In this document: piece after piece, positions 1 through 7,642 of the stretch
How the letters are laid out: every line of letters begins with the position of its first letter
How positions within the stretch are numbered: the stretch's first letter is position 1
Source: Molossus alvarezi
Lineage: Eukaryota; Chordata; Mammalia; Chiroptera; Molossidae
DNA length: 64,000 nucleotides
Direction: 5' to 3'
NCBI GenBank assembly: GCA_037176705.1
Contig: JBAWUJ010000086.1
Location: 62,001-126,000 of the forward strand
Position numbers and translations under genes: made by a program
The notes under the pieces: model-generated
What the model was told of the DNA's origin: nothing
The model's input: the letters and a program-made list of their open reading frames with translations, nothing else
Databases searched by the model: none

Positions 1-600
1 GTGGTCCTAAATTCTCTGAAACCAGCAACACCTGGCCTCAGCGAGCCCCATCCCTCCTCTGGCTCACTGGCCCCAGGCCTGGCAGTGGTAGCAGCCAGCC
101 TTGGGGCCCAGCTTGACATTGCCTAGGCACCTCCAAGACCAGCACAGAAGGCAGCCATGTGTAGATCGCTTTGTAGCTTATGTCTGGTGGCCCCGGGGAG
201 AACACACAGGGGCAGTGGCCGACCTCGCCCCGGAGCCAGCCTGGAAGAGTTGGCCTTTCCTTTGCTCCTTTTCCCTTCAGAATATTACAGTGGCATCCTC
301 AGTCCCTGGAGGTGGGCCTCTGAGCTTCTTTCTCAATAGGCTGTACGTGTGTATTCTTTCCCTTGCCTCTCTCTTTCCTCCCTCCCTCCCTCTCTGGCTA
401 GAGCCCTTTGGGGCTCAGGGCGAGACTGAGGAAGTTGTACAGAGAGCTCCCACATGCCCACTGCCCTGTAGTCCCTGCTCTTTCTTCCCCAAGTCACACA
501 CGGGCAGGCACGCAGGCACCCAATGCGTGAATTTTCTGAGGCCCAGAGGCCTGGTGCAGAACTTAGGATGAAACCCCTACCCTTCTGTTTTCCACAAAGA
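1..600 (+). other. Unit head with pyrimidine tract, no recognised gene
   Basis: Mixed GC-rich sequence. The stretch ending at 280 (CTCCTTTTCCCTTCAG) is a strong splice-acceptor-like pyrimidine tract. A CCCT run follows at about 380-393, with one extra copy in unit 8. A 156-codon open frame at 101-571 is conserved between units only because the units are nearly identical; it has no recognisable domain and is not called. Confidence 0.5.
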
Positions 601-638
601 CAGGCATGGGCCTAAGCAAGGTGGCCTGGCCTGGGCCT

Positions 639-677
639 GGGGGTGGGGTGGGGGTGGGGTTAGGGGATGGGAAGGGA
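639..677 (+). other. G-quadruplex-prone G-rich stretch (one per unit)
   Basis: The + strand has successive G runs of 5, 4, 5, 4, 4, 3 and 3, separated by loops of one to three bases, including a GGGGTTAGGGG segment. This satisfies the usual intramolecular G4 pattern several times over. The G-rich character continues to about base 950 with GTGGGTGGGGG and GGT/GGC runs. The element recurs in every unit and I saw no length change in it. Formation in the cell is inferred, not shown. Confidence 0.7.
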
Positions 678-1172
678 AGGCCAGGGCCACTTATTCCAAG
701 GGAAAGCAATGGCTTCATTCCAATGCAGAGAGCCTAGGACTTTGCCTCAGGCTTCTACAACTCCCCCACACTTAGGCCACTGATTCCAAGCTGCAGGAAG
801 GGAGCGCGGGCGGGCAGTCTGGGGCTGAAAGAGTTCGCCTCCATGTGCCAAAGCCGAAAACTGCCCTCCACCCTCTGAGACAGGGCAGGGTGTGGGTGGG
901 GGTTAGGTGGCGGTCGGGTGGTGGCGGTGGTGTTGAGCGGTGGCGGTTTAGGGGTGCAAGTCCAGGGCATCCAAGGAGAAGTTAAACAGTCCATCTCGGC
1001 GTCTTCGATTCCCCAGGCCAAACGCTGGTGTGGAGTGATGAGGGTGCGGGGAGGCCTGGTAGGGGATGAATGGACTCAGTAAGCCAGTGTCTCGGGAACA
1101 ACGAGCACACGCGTACTGAAACACTGTGCTCCAGCTGACGATTTTGGTAACTCTCCTTTAGGTTCCCCTCAC

Positions 1173-1224
1173 ATGGATGGATGGGTAGATGGTTGGGTGG
1201 GTGGGTGGATGGATGGATGGATGG
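1173..1224 (+). repeat. GGAT/GGGT tetranucleotide repeat
   Basis: Imperfect tetranucleotide repeat of GGAT and GGGT units, interrupted by GTAGATGGTT. It recurs in every unit with no length difference that I could see, so it is not a major source of unit polymorphism in this window. Confidence 0.85.
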
Positions 1225-1454
1225 TGAGCACTGAACTGGACAGACAGGACACACCGATCCTCCCTCCACCCACCGATTTCCAAGGGTAGGTCCGGGCCTA
1301 GGACATGGGCAACACCCCCATCAAGTGAATTTAGTTAACACCTTTGTAGTTTGGACCGTCCTTTGAGTTTAGTGTAGGTCTCTGGGTCTGTGGGGCCACT
1401 ACACAGGCCTCCGCTGAGCTCGCCTGTGTTCCTATGTGTATGTGGCCCCTGTTA

Positions 1455-1473
1455 CGCACACACGCACACACAC
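1455..1473 (+). repeat. Short CA microsatellite
   Basis: Interrupted CA repeat with CG interruptions (CGCACACACGCACACACACG). Constant in length in all units. Unit 4 has a G-to-A change at its 3' end, a CpG transition. Confidence 0.75.
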
Positions 1474-1834
1474 GGTCCTCTCCTCGGGAGAGCCCTGACT
1501 CCTAAGTCGTGATCCCGGGGTTGTTTGAAACATCACCCCAAAGGAGTGGACCCCAGGAGGAGGATGTGAACATATGTAGTAGAGGCCCGTGAACTGTGTG
1601 TTCTGAAAAGGGTTCAGACCTTAGGTCGTAGGTGATGTTTATATTTACCACCCTGCAATGAGAACCTAGAAACAGGTCAGGACATCAAAAATCCCTCTCT
1701 TTGAAAGTCAGGGAGTTCCTGCATGTGTCAGAGAGGGTCCCCTATTTGTCTCCTGGCCTTCCATAGAATTCACCCCAGGACCTGATGTGTAATCTTTGAG
1801 TCTGATGAGTTTTTTGAGTCATTCTTTGTTGTTG
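1470..1834 (+). other. Stretch with no recognised feature
   Basis: About 365 bp of ordinary mixed-composition sequence between the CA repeat and the CTGGTG repeat. It contains three substitution sites: G/C in TAGAGGCC near 1589, T/A in GCAATGAG near 1659 (unit 4 only), and G/A in AACAGGTC near 1676. No gene, RNA or mobile element is recognised. Confidence 0.6.
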
Positions 1835-1886
1835 CTGGTGCTGGTGCTGGTGCTGGTGCTGGTGCTGGTGCGGGTCCTGGTGTTGG

Positions 1887-1915
<29 letters not shown>
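1835..1915 (+). repeat. Compound CTGGTG / CTG microsatellite
   Basis: CTGGTG x6, an 18-bp interruption (CGGGTCCTGGTGTTGGTG), then CTG x9. Copy numbers (CTGGTG/CTG) for units 1-11 are 6/9, 6/9, 6/12, 5/11, 9/9, 6/9, 6/7, 9/11, 6/9, 6/9 and 9/9. The tracts start at 1835, 7559, 13281, 19010, 24730, 30465, 36185, 41903, 47650, 53373 and 59102. The x9 class (units 5, 8, 11) has also lost one downstream GTG, so it marks a common ancestral allele. Read in one frame it would give a Leu/Val run, but nothing supports translation. Confidence 0.95.
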
Positions 1916-1918
<3 letters not shown>

Positions 1919-2202
1919 GTTCTTCAGTTAATCCTCACCCGAGGGTATTTCCTTGATTTGCAGTTGGACACCGAAATGCCAGGATAATTCTGGGAGAAGA
2001 GGAATGGAGAAACCGAGGCAGGAAAGTTAAACAAAGCCAAAGAGCTTTGCGGGACGTGTGTAGCAGGGCCTGATCTTGAGAACCAGGCCAACAGACTCTA
2101 CTTGTCACAGAAGTGTGCAGCAGAGGAGGGGGCACGGAAGGGGAGAGGGGGAGAATTCAGACACCACTTAGTGGCAATCATCCTGAAGTTGTTGGGACAG
2201 CA

Positions 2203-2230
2203 GGGAGGGAGAGAGGGAGGGAGGAGGAAA
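2203..2230 (+). repeat. GGGA-type purine tract
   Basis: Low-complexity GGGAG/GAGAG purine run followed by AGGAAAGAAGAG, constant in length among units. It sits in a generally purine-rich stretch (2100-2420) in which I recognise no gene. Unit 10 has an A-to-G change just downstream (GTGTAGAGG). Confidence 0.7.
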
Positions 2231-2483
2231 GAAGAGTGTAAAGGAATGAACCAAGCAACCGAGCAACCAACCGACCAAAGAGGCAGGTCCTTCCCAGGAA
2301 CTAGACCAAAGAAAAGGGGAGACTTTTGGAGTCCAACTGCACCAGGAATATCTAGGCGAGGAACTTCAAAACAAAAACTTCCAGACCGAAGGGGATGTGA
2401 GGCAGAAAAGGCTCTTTAGATGAGCCGAGAGCCTGCCTGTGCTCCCTAGGCCAGACGCGTAGGGTGGCTCGCTCCGTTTCCGT

Positions 2484-2541
2484 AATAAATGTGCATGAGT
2501 TCAGGTTGTGCTCCCTTCACTTGCATTCAGGTTGCAATAAA
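2484..2541 (+). promoter_or_regulatory. Two AATAAA hexamers, + strand
   Basis: Canonical polyadenylation hexamers lie at 2484-2489 and 2536-2541, and both recur in every unit. A GT/T-rich stretch follows the first (GTTCAGGTTGTGC at about 2501). On the opposite strand AATAAA occurs at 2808-2813 and 4375-4380. If the array is transcribed these could end transcripts, but AATAAA alone is a weak predictor and no transcript is evident from sequence. Confidence 0.3.
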
Positions 2542-3197
2542 TTCACGGGGCGAGCGGAACGCAGATGTTCTGTGCAGTGTCTCCTCCACCTCCTTCCCCA
2601 TGAGAACACAAAGATCCAGGCTGGGGACAGCCCTCTGCCGGTGATTCAGGGGATCGTCCAGTCACACCTCTCTGGTGTCTGTGAGCGGTGCAGGTCCCAT
2701 TTGCATCACAGGCGGCCTTTGAGAGGGAGTGGGAGGGGGCCAGGGGGTATGGTCAAGTGGGAGGGCAGGAGGGAGCGGGAAGAGGGAACTCTGCAACACC
2801 TGATGAGTTTATTGTCTTTGGCTTTCCCCACACACTCACTGCTTCCAGAAGCAGTGTGGAGTCACACCAAGATTCCCCACAGGAGAACAGGAAGGAGGGG
2901 TTGACGGCAGGCAAGTTTCCTTAGTAGGCCTCCTCCTCGCCCAGCCGCACCACTTGCCCTTGGCAGAGATTCCAACGCCAGGCAAGGGGAGGAGTGGGGG
3001 CGAAAGCTTCACAGTGCCCAAAGGGTAGGGCCCCCGGCCCATGGGAAGCTGGTGGCAGGCGGGCCGAGCAGTGGAGGGGTGTCCCATGGAACACATCTGC
3101 CGCTTTGCCATTGGACTGGAGCTTGGTGGGTTGTCGGGGCGGGGCGGCGGCCCAAACACACGGGTGGAGGGGGGCGCTCGCCTAGGGCGGGACTTTT

Positions 3198-3206
3198 GGG
3201 GGGGGG
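3198..3206 (+). repeat. Variable poly-G run
   Basis: Nine G after GGGACTTTT in units 1-8 and 11, ten in units 9 and 10. The one-base change alters the reading frames through it. In units 9 and 10 it joins two frames into the longest open frames of the window (48867-50138 and 54590-55867), which speaks against these frames being real genes. Confidence 0.85.
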
Positions 3207-3731
3207 TTGCCCCGCCGGTTCGGTGCCCGCCGCCACAGGAGTGGTTCGCCGTGTCCTGCCAGGAATCCCTCCGTCACCCTCTTCAGTCCACCAAATCCCG
3301 TTTTTGTCTGGGAAAAGTGGACATGTGTAAAAAGGAGAAGCGAACGGACGACACAGTTCCGAGAGGCCGATTCACGTGGATATTGTTTCCACGCGACACA
3401 GGTGTCAAGAAGTAAGTGTAAGGGACGAGGCGCCCACCTGCATTTCTCAGGCCGTGAAAGTGGTTTTCATGGCAGGTACTGCCCTGTGTCATTTGCCCCG
3501 ACCCTGCTCCTACACACCGCCTTCCATTTCCCCGGGGCGCGCAGGTGTGCTGTCAATTGCCAGCATTCAGGACGGCCGCGGCCCCGCCCCTTTCGCCCCG
3601 CCCCCGGCCTGACGGCCCATCCCCCTGTGCGCCGACCCGGCCAGCTGTCAACCTCCTCTGTGCTGAGCTTATCACAGCCGCCACCGGGCAGGCGCTGCGC
3701 GATTGCCCCACGTCACAGTGAGGCCAGCCGG

Positions 3732-3765
3732 ATCGCATCGCATCACATCGCATCGCATCGCATCC
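3732..3765 (+). repeat. ATCGC pentamer minisatellite
   Basis: Six tandem ATCGC pentamers, the third altered to ATCAC, ending in ATCC. It contributes five CpGs. It has the same copy number and the same internal ATCAC interruption in every complete unit, although the CT tract only about 120 bp away is hypervariable. Confidence 0.9.
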
Positions 3766-3879
3766 TGACTAACGGGGCCACGGAGACGCGTGGCCCAGAG
3801 CTCGGGAGCCCGGGCACGTGCTCGATTCACGGCAGCGGGAGGGTGCTTGGGACACTTGTCTTCTCTCCTCTCTTTTCTG

Positions 3880-3882
<3 letters not shown>

Positions 3883-3924
<42 letters not shown>

Positions 3925-3948
3925 CTCTCTCTGTCTCTCTCTCTTTCC
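3883..3948 (+). repeat. Hypervariable CT microsatellite with GT interruption
   Basis: Perfect CT run followed by GT units and further imperfect CT sequence, flanked by GC boxes. CT copies in units 1-11 are 19, 18, 16, 16, 17, 17, 15, 19, 17, 20 and 15; the following GT copies are 2, 2, 3, 3, 2, 2, 2, 3, 3, 3 and 4. This is the most polymorphic site in the unit and shifts reading frames across it. As a long mirror-type pyrimidine tract inside a CpG-rich block it could form triplex (H-) DNA or bind GAGA-type factors; both are inferences. Confidence 0.95.
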
Positions 3949-4225
3949 CGCCCCGCCCCCGTCTCCCTCTCCTCCTCTCTCTCACCCCCCTAGTCTCATA
4001 GAGCTCTCCGGTCTTGCAGGACAGGGAATTTCGCGGAGTCGTGGAAGGGACTGCTCCCCTAGGCCCCTCCTGTGCCGAGGAAGGTCAGGCGGGCAAGCGG
4101 GTCCCCGGGCGGAATTGGGGATTTCCTCGGAGCGAGGAGAGGAGGCAGCTTTTCTGTGCGATCTCGGTTCCGGCGGAGGACACCTGCTGTGGGCAGAGAA
4201 GCCTGACCCCGGTGGCCTGGGGTTT

Positions 4226-4241
4226 TCGCCGGCGCCGGCGA
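4226..4241. other. 16-bp perfect CpG palindrome
   Basis: TCGCCGGCGCCGGCGA is its own reverse complement and contains four CpGs. It is present unchanged in every complete unit. No known factor site is claimed. It could be a dimeric binding site or simply a chance product of CG-rich sequence. Confidence 0.75.
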
Positions 4242-4439
4242 TACGTCAACCATCCACAGGAGTGGAAACGGTCCTGGTGCACACTGCAACTGTTTTCAGA
4301 GAGGTAGGGACTGTCGTGTCTTAGGTCAAATAAGTACTTTTGAAACCTAAGTCCTTCAGATCAACGTGTTAATATTTATTGCCTGATCCGCCCGCGCCCG
4401 CCCAGCCCCCAGCACACCAGGCCACCCACAGCCGGCCTC

Positions 4440-4515
4440 GCCCCCCCCACCCAGACACACACACACGCACCCCCACGGACACGCACACCGCCCCGCCCCC
4501 ACCCACACCGACACA
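4440..4515 (+). repeat. C-rich / CA-rich low-complexity tract
   Basis: A run of eight C (nine in unit 7) followed by CA repeats and CCCACC/CGCCCC blocks, nearly free of G on the + strand. Its complement is G-rich with a possible minus-strand quadruplex. The nearby CGCCCGCCCA has a CpG transition in unit 5 only. Confidence 0.8.
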
Positions 4516-4599
4516 GCAGCGCCCAGTCACGGCCCGCTAGAGATCCGGGCCACTGGTGGACCCGGTCGCTGTCCGTTGCAGCGGCCAAGTCCGGTGCCG

Positions 4600-5087
4600 G
4601 GCAACCTGTCTCTCCGGTCGCCCAGGCAACCGGCGGCCAGGGCCGCCGTTGATGGCGCGGTCACGCGTCACCCGCAAGTCGTCCTCGCTCGTTCGGTGCC
4701 TCGATCGCGTGACCGCGGTTCTGCGGGCAGACCCGGAAGCGGGCCGGAGAGAGGCACACACGCACAGACCCTCCCTCCCTCCCTCCCTCCCAGACACACA
4801 CGGGCCTCCACACCTCCCTCGCTGGCTCCCTCCCTCCCCCCCTTGGCCTCTGGCAACATACAAGTACAGAATCAGTCAAGAAAACGTTTCAATATCGCGG
4901 CGCTCTCGTCCTGTTCATCGGCTCCGCGTCAGTCTGCGGCCTCGGCCCGGGCAGAGACCCTGAGAGGGCCGAGGAGATCTCACCCTCCCTTTCGACCTCG
5001 AGGATGTTCAGTGGGCCGGCGAGGGAAGAGCGGCTGCCAGCCGCCGAGCCGGCCCGCTCGGTTTGTTTCTCACGGAAGGCTTCCGGG
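4600..5087. promoter_or_regulatory. Cluster of ETS-, YY1- and RFX-like motifs
   Basis: Within the CpG-rich block are CCGGAAGC at 4733-4740 (ETS/GABP-type, + strand) and CTTCCGGG at 5080-5087 (ETS-type, minus strand). ATGGCG at 4652-4657 is a YY1-like core. GGCAAC at 4600-4605, 4625-4630 and 4852-4857 are RFX half-site-like. ETS, YY1 and RFX sites are common in TATA-less mammalian CpG-island promoters, and YY1 is reported at DXZ4. The matches are short, so the cluster is suggestive only. Confidence 0.35.
4769..4791 (+). repeat. TCCC tetranucleotide repeat
   Basis: Perfect CCCT/TCCC run, followed by CAGACACACAC and a second CCCT run near 4829-4843 ending in a run of C. Constant in length in all units, unlike the similar run at about 380-393, which gains one CCCT in unit 8. 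Confidence 0.85.
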
Positions 5088-5102
5088 CCCGTGACAAGGG
5101 AG

Positions 5103-5114
5103 ACCATCTGGTGG
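5103..5114 (-). promoter_or_regulatory. CTCF-like core motif (one per unit)
   Basis: ACCATCTGGTGG matches the reverse complement of the CTCF core consensus CCASYAGRKGGC at 11 of 12 positions; only the outermost base differs. It lies at the downstream edge of the CpG-rich block. Identical copies start at 10825, 16554, 22274, 28009, 33729, 39443, 45194, 50917, 56646 and 62381, all on the minus strand, with no sequence change. A weaker, one-base-short relative (GCCACTGGTGG) lies near 4550. Repeated same-direction CTCF sites are the hallmark of DXZ4 and other structural macrosatellites. Occupancy is not shown by sequence. Confidence 0.5.
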
Positions 5115-5724
5115 GAGACCTAAGAGTGTAGTGAGAAATCAGGAGGGATACCTCGACTGGGAACATCTTCCCTGAGGAGCAAGGGGTTCGCCTCCCACAC
5201 CGGGCCCCCGCCCAGCTCAGGATCCCAGTACCAGGAAGAGAAGTCCCCATCCCTTGTGGCTGTGCAAACCACGGGGAATCGAGTCGAGGTCGAGCCTGCC
5301 GGGGTCCCAGGCAGTTCCTTTGAAAGGGCCTGCCCACGCACGGAGCTCCGGGGACCCTCTTTCTGCGGGCTGCGGAGTGGGGGTGGGTGGCAGGGAGGGA
5401 CAGCGGCAGCTTGAAAGGCACCAGAGACATCCCTGGGAAGAACTGAGTCCTTTGGCATTGGGGTGAGAGCTGGAGGGGCAGCTTTGTCCCGGGCACACGT
5501 GCTGGTGGAGGCTGCTGTTCCATGGGTGAGCCCTTCCCTCGCGGGGCAGGCAGCCCGGTGGGCGGGCGCGCACCGTCCCTGGGACTCTGGTGACCTGGCA
5601 CCCACTGTCTGGGCCACCCTGGTGATTGCCTGAGGCCCCGCCCCACGGCCCATTCAGGCCCACCCAAGCTGTGTCCATTGATTTTCTCCTAGGATTGGCC
5701 TGTCTTGGCTCCCGCTTGCTTCAC
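5115..5724 (+). other. Unit tail with no recognised gene
   Basis: About 610 bp of moderately GC-rich sequence with a CACGTG at 5496-5501, a pyrimidine tract ending in TTTTCTCCTAG at 5682-5692 (good splice-acceptor form), and another CACGTG at 5722-5727 on the unit junction used here. Three overlapping minus-strand open frames of 153-219 codons cover it, each in a different frame with no recognisable domain, so none is called as a gene. I found no variant between units in this stretch. Confidence 0.6.
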
Positions 5725-7610
5725 GTGGTCCTAAATTCTCTGAAACCAGCAACACCTGGCCTCAGCGAGCCCCATCCCTCCTCTGGCTCACTGGCCCCAG
5801 GCCTGGCAGTGGTAGCAGCCAGCCTTGGGGCCCAGCTTGACATTGCCTAGGCACCTCCAAGACCAGCACAGAAGGCAGCCATGTGTAGATCGCTTTGTAG
5901 CTTATGTCTGGTGGCCCCGGGGAGAACACACAGGGGCAGTGGCCGACCTCGCCCCGGAGCCAGCCTGGAAGAGTTGGCCTTTCCTTTGCTCCTTTTCCCT
6001 TCAGAATATTACAGTGGCATCCTCAGTCCCTGGAGGTGGGCCTCTGAGCTTCTTTCTCAATAGGCTGTACGTGTGTATTCTTTCCCTTGCCTCTCTCTTT
6101 CCTCCCTCCCTCCCTCTCTGGCTAGAGCCCTTTGGGGCTCAGGGCGAGACTGAGGAAGTTGTACAGAGAGCTCCCACATGCCCACTGCCCTGTAGTCCCT
6201 GCTCTTTCTTCCCCAAGTCACACACGGGCAGGCACGCAGGCACCCAATGCGTGAATTTTCTGAGGCCCAGAGGCCTGGTGCAGAACTTAGGATGAAACCC
6301 CTACCCTTCTGTTTTCCACAAAGACAGGCATGGGCCTAAGCAAGGTGGCCTGGCCTGGGCCTGGGGGTGGGGTGGGGGTGGGGTTAGGGGATGGGAAGGG
6401 AAGGCCAGGGCCACTTATTCCAAGGGAAAGCAATGGCTTCATTCCAATGCAGAGAGCCTAGGACTTTGCCTCAGGCTTCTACAACTCCCCCACACTTAGG
6501 CCACTGATTCCAAGCTGCAGGAAGGGAGCGCGGGCGGGCAGTCTGGGGCTGAAAGAGTTCGCCTCCATGTGCCAAAGCCGAAAACTGCCCTCCACCCTCT
6601 GAGACAGGGCAGGGTGTGGGTGGGGGTTAGGTGGCGGTCGGGTGGTGGCGGTGGTGTTGAGCGGTGGCGGTTTAGGGGTGCAAGTCCAGGGCATCCAAGG
6701 AGAAGTTAAACAGTCCATCTCGGCGTCTTCGATTCCCCAGGCCAAACGCTGGTGTGGAGTGATGAGGGTGCGGGGAGGCCTGGTAGGGGATGAATGGACT
6801 CAGTAAGCCAGTGTCTCGGGAACAACGAGCACACGCGTACTGAAACACTGTGCTCCAGCTGACGATTTTGGTAACTCTCCTTTAGGTTCCCCTCACATGG
6901 ATGGATGGGTAGATGGTTGGGTGGGTGGGTGGATGGATGGATGGATGGTGAGCACTGAACTGGACAGACAGGACACACCGATCCTCCCTCCACCCACCGA
7001 TTTCCAAGGGTAGGTCCGGGCCTAGGACATGGGCAACACCCCCATCAAGTGAATTTAGTTAACACCTTTGTAGTTTGGACCGTCCTTTGAGTTTAGTGTA
7101 GGTCTCTGGGTCTGTGGGGCCACTACACAGGCCTCCGCTGAGCTCGCCTGTGTTCCTATGTGTATGTGGCCCCTGTTACGCACACACGCACACACACGGT
7201 CCTCTCCTCGGGAGAGCCCTGACTCCTAAGTCGTGATCCCGGGGTTGTTTGAAACATCACCCCAAAGGAGTGGACCCCAGGAGGAGGATGTGAACATATG
7301 TAGTAGAGGCCCGTGAACTGTGTGTTCTGAAAAGGGTTCAGACCTTAGGTCGTAGGTGATGTTTATATTTACCACCCTGCAATGAGAACCTAGAAACAGG
7401 TCAGGACATCAAAAATCCCTCTCTTTGAAAGTCAGGGAGTTCCTGCATGTGTCAGAGAGGGTCCCCTATTTGTCTCCTGGCCTTCCATAGAATTCACCCC
7501 AGGACCTGATGTGTAATCTTTGAGTCTGATGAGTTTTTTGAGTCATTCTTTGTTGTTGCTGGTGCTGGTGCTGGTGCTGGTGCTGGTGCTGGTGCGGGTC
7601 CTGGTGTTGG

Positions 7611-7642
<32 letters not shown>

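Larger units (their letters stand above)
3120..5100. promoter_or_regulatory. CpG-island-like block (one per unit)
   Basis: A CpG-dense region in contrast to the rest of the unit. GC boxes lie at 3136-3150 (GGGGCGGGGCGGCGG), 3581-3608, 3949-3960 and around 4490-4502. It holds a CRE-like ACGTCAC at 3710-3716, CACGTG E-boxes at 3373-3378 and 3815-3820, the CT tract, and the ETS/YY1/RFX-like cluster described separately. In mammals such islands usually mark promoters or CTCF-bound elements. No TATA box is convincing. Boundaries are judged by eye; a CpG observed/expected scan would set them. Equivalent blocks occupy the same position in units 2-11. Confidence 0.7.
1..5724 (+). repeat. Array unit 1 (5724 bp)
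   Basis: Used here as the reference unit. Simple-sequence alleles: CTGGTG x6 and CTG x9 (1835-1915), CT x19 (3883-3920) followed by GT x2, a 9-G run at 3198-3206. It carries T at 3664 (GTGCTGAG), the allele shared with units 7-10. Apart from microsatellite lengths I see no substitution between this unit and units 7 and 9. The unit start is arbitrary, because the window opens inside the array. Confidence 0.95.

Noticed and set aside
1796..1987. Small frame with a Leu/Val-rich run resembling a membrane segment
   Set aside because: The hydrophobic run is just the translated CTGGTG/CTG microsatellite and varies with its copy number.
3671..3700. CCACCGGGCAGGCGC as a plus-strand CTCF core
   Set aside because: It needs a one-base insertion and further mismatches relative to the CTCF consensus.
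3732..3765. Possible CRISPR-like or telomere-like short repeat
   Set aside because: It is a simple 5-bp tandem repeat without spacers, and the surrounding sequence is eukaryotic in character.
3858..3948. CT run with GTGTCTCTC resembling the tail of a carnivore SINE
   Set aside because: No SINE body, tRNA-like promoter boxes, A-rich tail or target-site duplication is visible around it; it is flanked by GC boxes.
4370..4384. AATATTTATT as a TATA box
   Set aside because: It does not match TATAAA well on either strand and is not placed at a sensible distance from an initiator; it is noted only as a minus-strand AATAAA.
4540..4560. Second CTCF site at GCCACTGGTGG
   Set aside because: It is one base short of the consensus spacing, so it would score poorly; mentioned only as a weak relative of the site at 5103.
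5008..5667. Minus-strand open frame of 219 codons, with two overlapping frames of 177 and 153 codons, repeated in every unit
   Set aside because: Three overlapping frames on one strand are all open, as expected in stop-poor GC-rich DNA. They are Pro/Arg/Ser-rich, show no recognisable domain, and appear conserved only because the units are nearly identical.
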